Shown here one piece after another: positions 60,075-64,000 of a stretch of 64,000 nt of DNA. The position numbers and the translations under genes were made by a program. The stretch's first letter is position 1. The number at the start of each line of letters is the position of its first letter. Below the pieces are notes generated by a model. It was not told the DNA's origin. It worked only from the letters and a program-made list of their open reading frames with translations, and did no database searches. This DNA is from Spirodela intermedia (Eukaryota; Streptophyta; Magnoliopsida; Alismatales; Araceae), in contig LR746269.1 of NCBI GenBank assembly GCA_902729315.2, positions 8,840,231-8,904,230 of the forward strand. The letters are read 5' to 3'.

Positions 60075-60192
60075 GATTGCATGGATAAGTCAGTTTCACT
60101 GAAGCGCGTAGCTAGCTTGCTCGAAACGTGACGTATTAGACTGTTAGTATAGCCGTTGAAGATTTTTGTTGGGCGCGAGCCTGGAGAAAGAA

Positions 60193-60194
<2 letters not shown>

Positions 60195-60229
<35 letters not shown>
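60195..60229. repeat. (TC)n microsatellite in the divergent spacer
   Basis: A pure TC run of about 35 bp. Further CT runs at about 60378-60401 and 60511-60540 flank the proteinase TATA box. GA/CT runs near promoters can bind BBR/BPC factors. Confidence 0.9.
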
Positions 60230-60237
<8 letters not shown>

Positions 60238-60509
60238 CCACCTATTCCCTTCTCTCTTCTTTCCCTCTCACTCTCACTCTTTCTCCCTCTTACTACTGCT
60301 ACATCTGAACATTGATATAAAGGTGCTCCATACGCTTTCCATGATCGTCGTTCTCTCTCTCACTCTCTCTCCCTCCATCTCTCTCTCTCTCTCTCTCTCT
60401 CCGTCTTTAACACCTGCAACACGCGAACGCTGTGGAACCCACGAAGTTGGATCTGGGGTTTTGTCTTGGGAGGAGGCTTCTTGGAAGGCGCCATGGGGAG
60501 GGTGTGTGC

Positions 60510-60544
<35 letters not shown>

Positions 60545-60606
60545 TCTCTCCCTCTCTTTCTCCCCGTCCCCCCCATCCCACCTGGAGAAGGTGAGATAAG
60601 GAGGCA

Positions 60607-60614
60607 TATATATA
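60607..60614 (+). promoter_or_regulatory. TATA box of the aspartic proteinase gene
   Basis: TATATATA in a pyrimidine-rich promoter, about 670 bp upstream of the start codon at 61284. The distance suggests a long 5' UTR, probably with a leader intron, which I could not place with confidence. Confidence 0.6.
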
Positions 60615-61136
60615 CAAATAAAATATTTTCATGTGGCTAGTTTGACATTTGCTCTCCCTTGCGTGATAAAATCGGCGCTCTTTTTCAAATCACGGTTGCT
60701 TGCTCCCTTCTCTCGACGCGAAGCTCTCAGAAGGTGGAAGAATTCTGTGATCCGGACGAGGGATTGTCGCTGTTCTCCGTAATTCCCTTGTTCTGAGCGA
60801 TTCTCTCATCATTGTTCCCCCCCATCTGCATGATTTTGTTCGATTATCTTTCCTGTAACACTCTCGTTATCGTACGCATTTGTGCGTGTTTTCCGATGTT
60901 TTCGTTTTATTTGTATTCCCGTAATTTGATCAGTTTCTGTTTTCGAGGATTCCCTCTATGATTGCTCGTGTTTGATCTCTTCGTTAGCGTTCTCTGATAT
61001 TTCGTCATCTTTTTTCTTTGCGGAATTATCCTGCTGCTGCGGATTTCCTTCGTCTCGGCTCACTTCCTGTTGCCGACCTGAACGAAATCGATCCATTCCT
61101 TCTTTCCGTCGCTTGAATTTTCTGCGCCTATGCTAA

Positions 61137-64000
<2,864 letters not shown>

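Overview
The window is nuclear DNA from a flowering plant. It carries short GC-rich coding exons with GT..AG introns in plant-specific families (WRKY, atypical HLH, GH28, aspartic proteinase of the plant PSI type), AT-rich intergenic DNA, decayed Ty1/copia retrotransposons and a very large number of (GA)n/(CT)n microsatellites. A non-grass monocot is my guess from the GC-rich coding style and copia content, but the sequence does not settle it. All gene models below were assembled by hand from splice sites, reading phase and protein-family similarity; no search was run.

Layout. 1-1900: AT-rich, nothing recognised. 1900-4600: decayed Ty1/copia element (RT and RNase H remnants, then an LTR-like block). 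4600-7900: no gene. 7901-9030 (-): group IIc WRKY factor with a promoter rich in W-boxes and TGACG sites. 11190-12310: an orphan cluster of TGGGCC/T (site II) elements. 12396-12659 (-) and 13791-14456 (-): two atypical HLH regulators, UPBEAT1-like and bHLH147/AIF-like. 15960-17797 (-): peroxisomal enoyl-CoA hydratase. 18358-20782 (-): NIP30/FAM192A-type protein. 23338-25155 (-): L-cysteine desulfhydrase. 26454-28504 (-): L7Ae/L30e-fold RNA-binding protein whose last exon lies in a tandem array. 28900-31480: second decayed copia element. 33585-36736 (+): GH28 polygalacturonase-like protein. 37081-38207 (-): 96-residue membrane protein of unknown function. 39110-59281 (-): 24-exon SMARCAL1/CHR18-type annealing helicase. 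61284-64000 (+, cut by the window edge): PSI-containing aspartic proteinase. The last two genes are divergent and share a 2-kb spacer holding a dense W-box array.

The genes do not form one pathway. Themes are transcriptional control of growth and defence (WRKY, two HLH), metabolism (fatty-acid beta-oxidation, sulfide production), RNA/protein handling, cell wall and genome stability. The recurrent structural oddity is local tandem duplication inside or beside genes: a 30-bp repeat in the desulfhydrase intron, about 165-bp repeats in the hydratase intron, about 205-bp repeats at 21.8-22.4 kb, a duplication at 38.6-39.0 kb and, most strikingly, a roughly 141-154-bp array containing the splice acceptor and terminal exon of the L7Ae-like gene. 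Other notable points are a GC-AG intron in the SMARCAL1 homologue, a GH28 protein with two of its four signature motifs altered, a four-G-box cluster upstream of the AIF-like gene, and three perfect TGACGTCA palindromes upstream of minus-strand genes.
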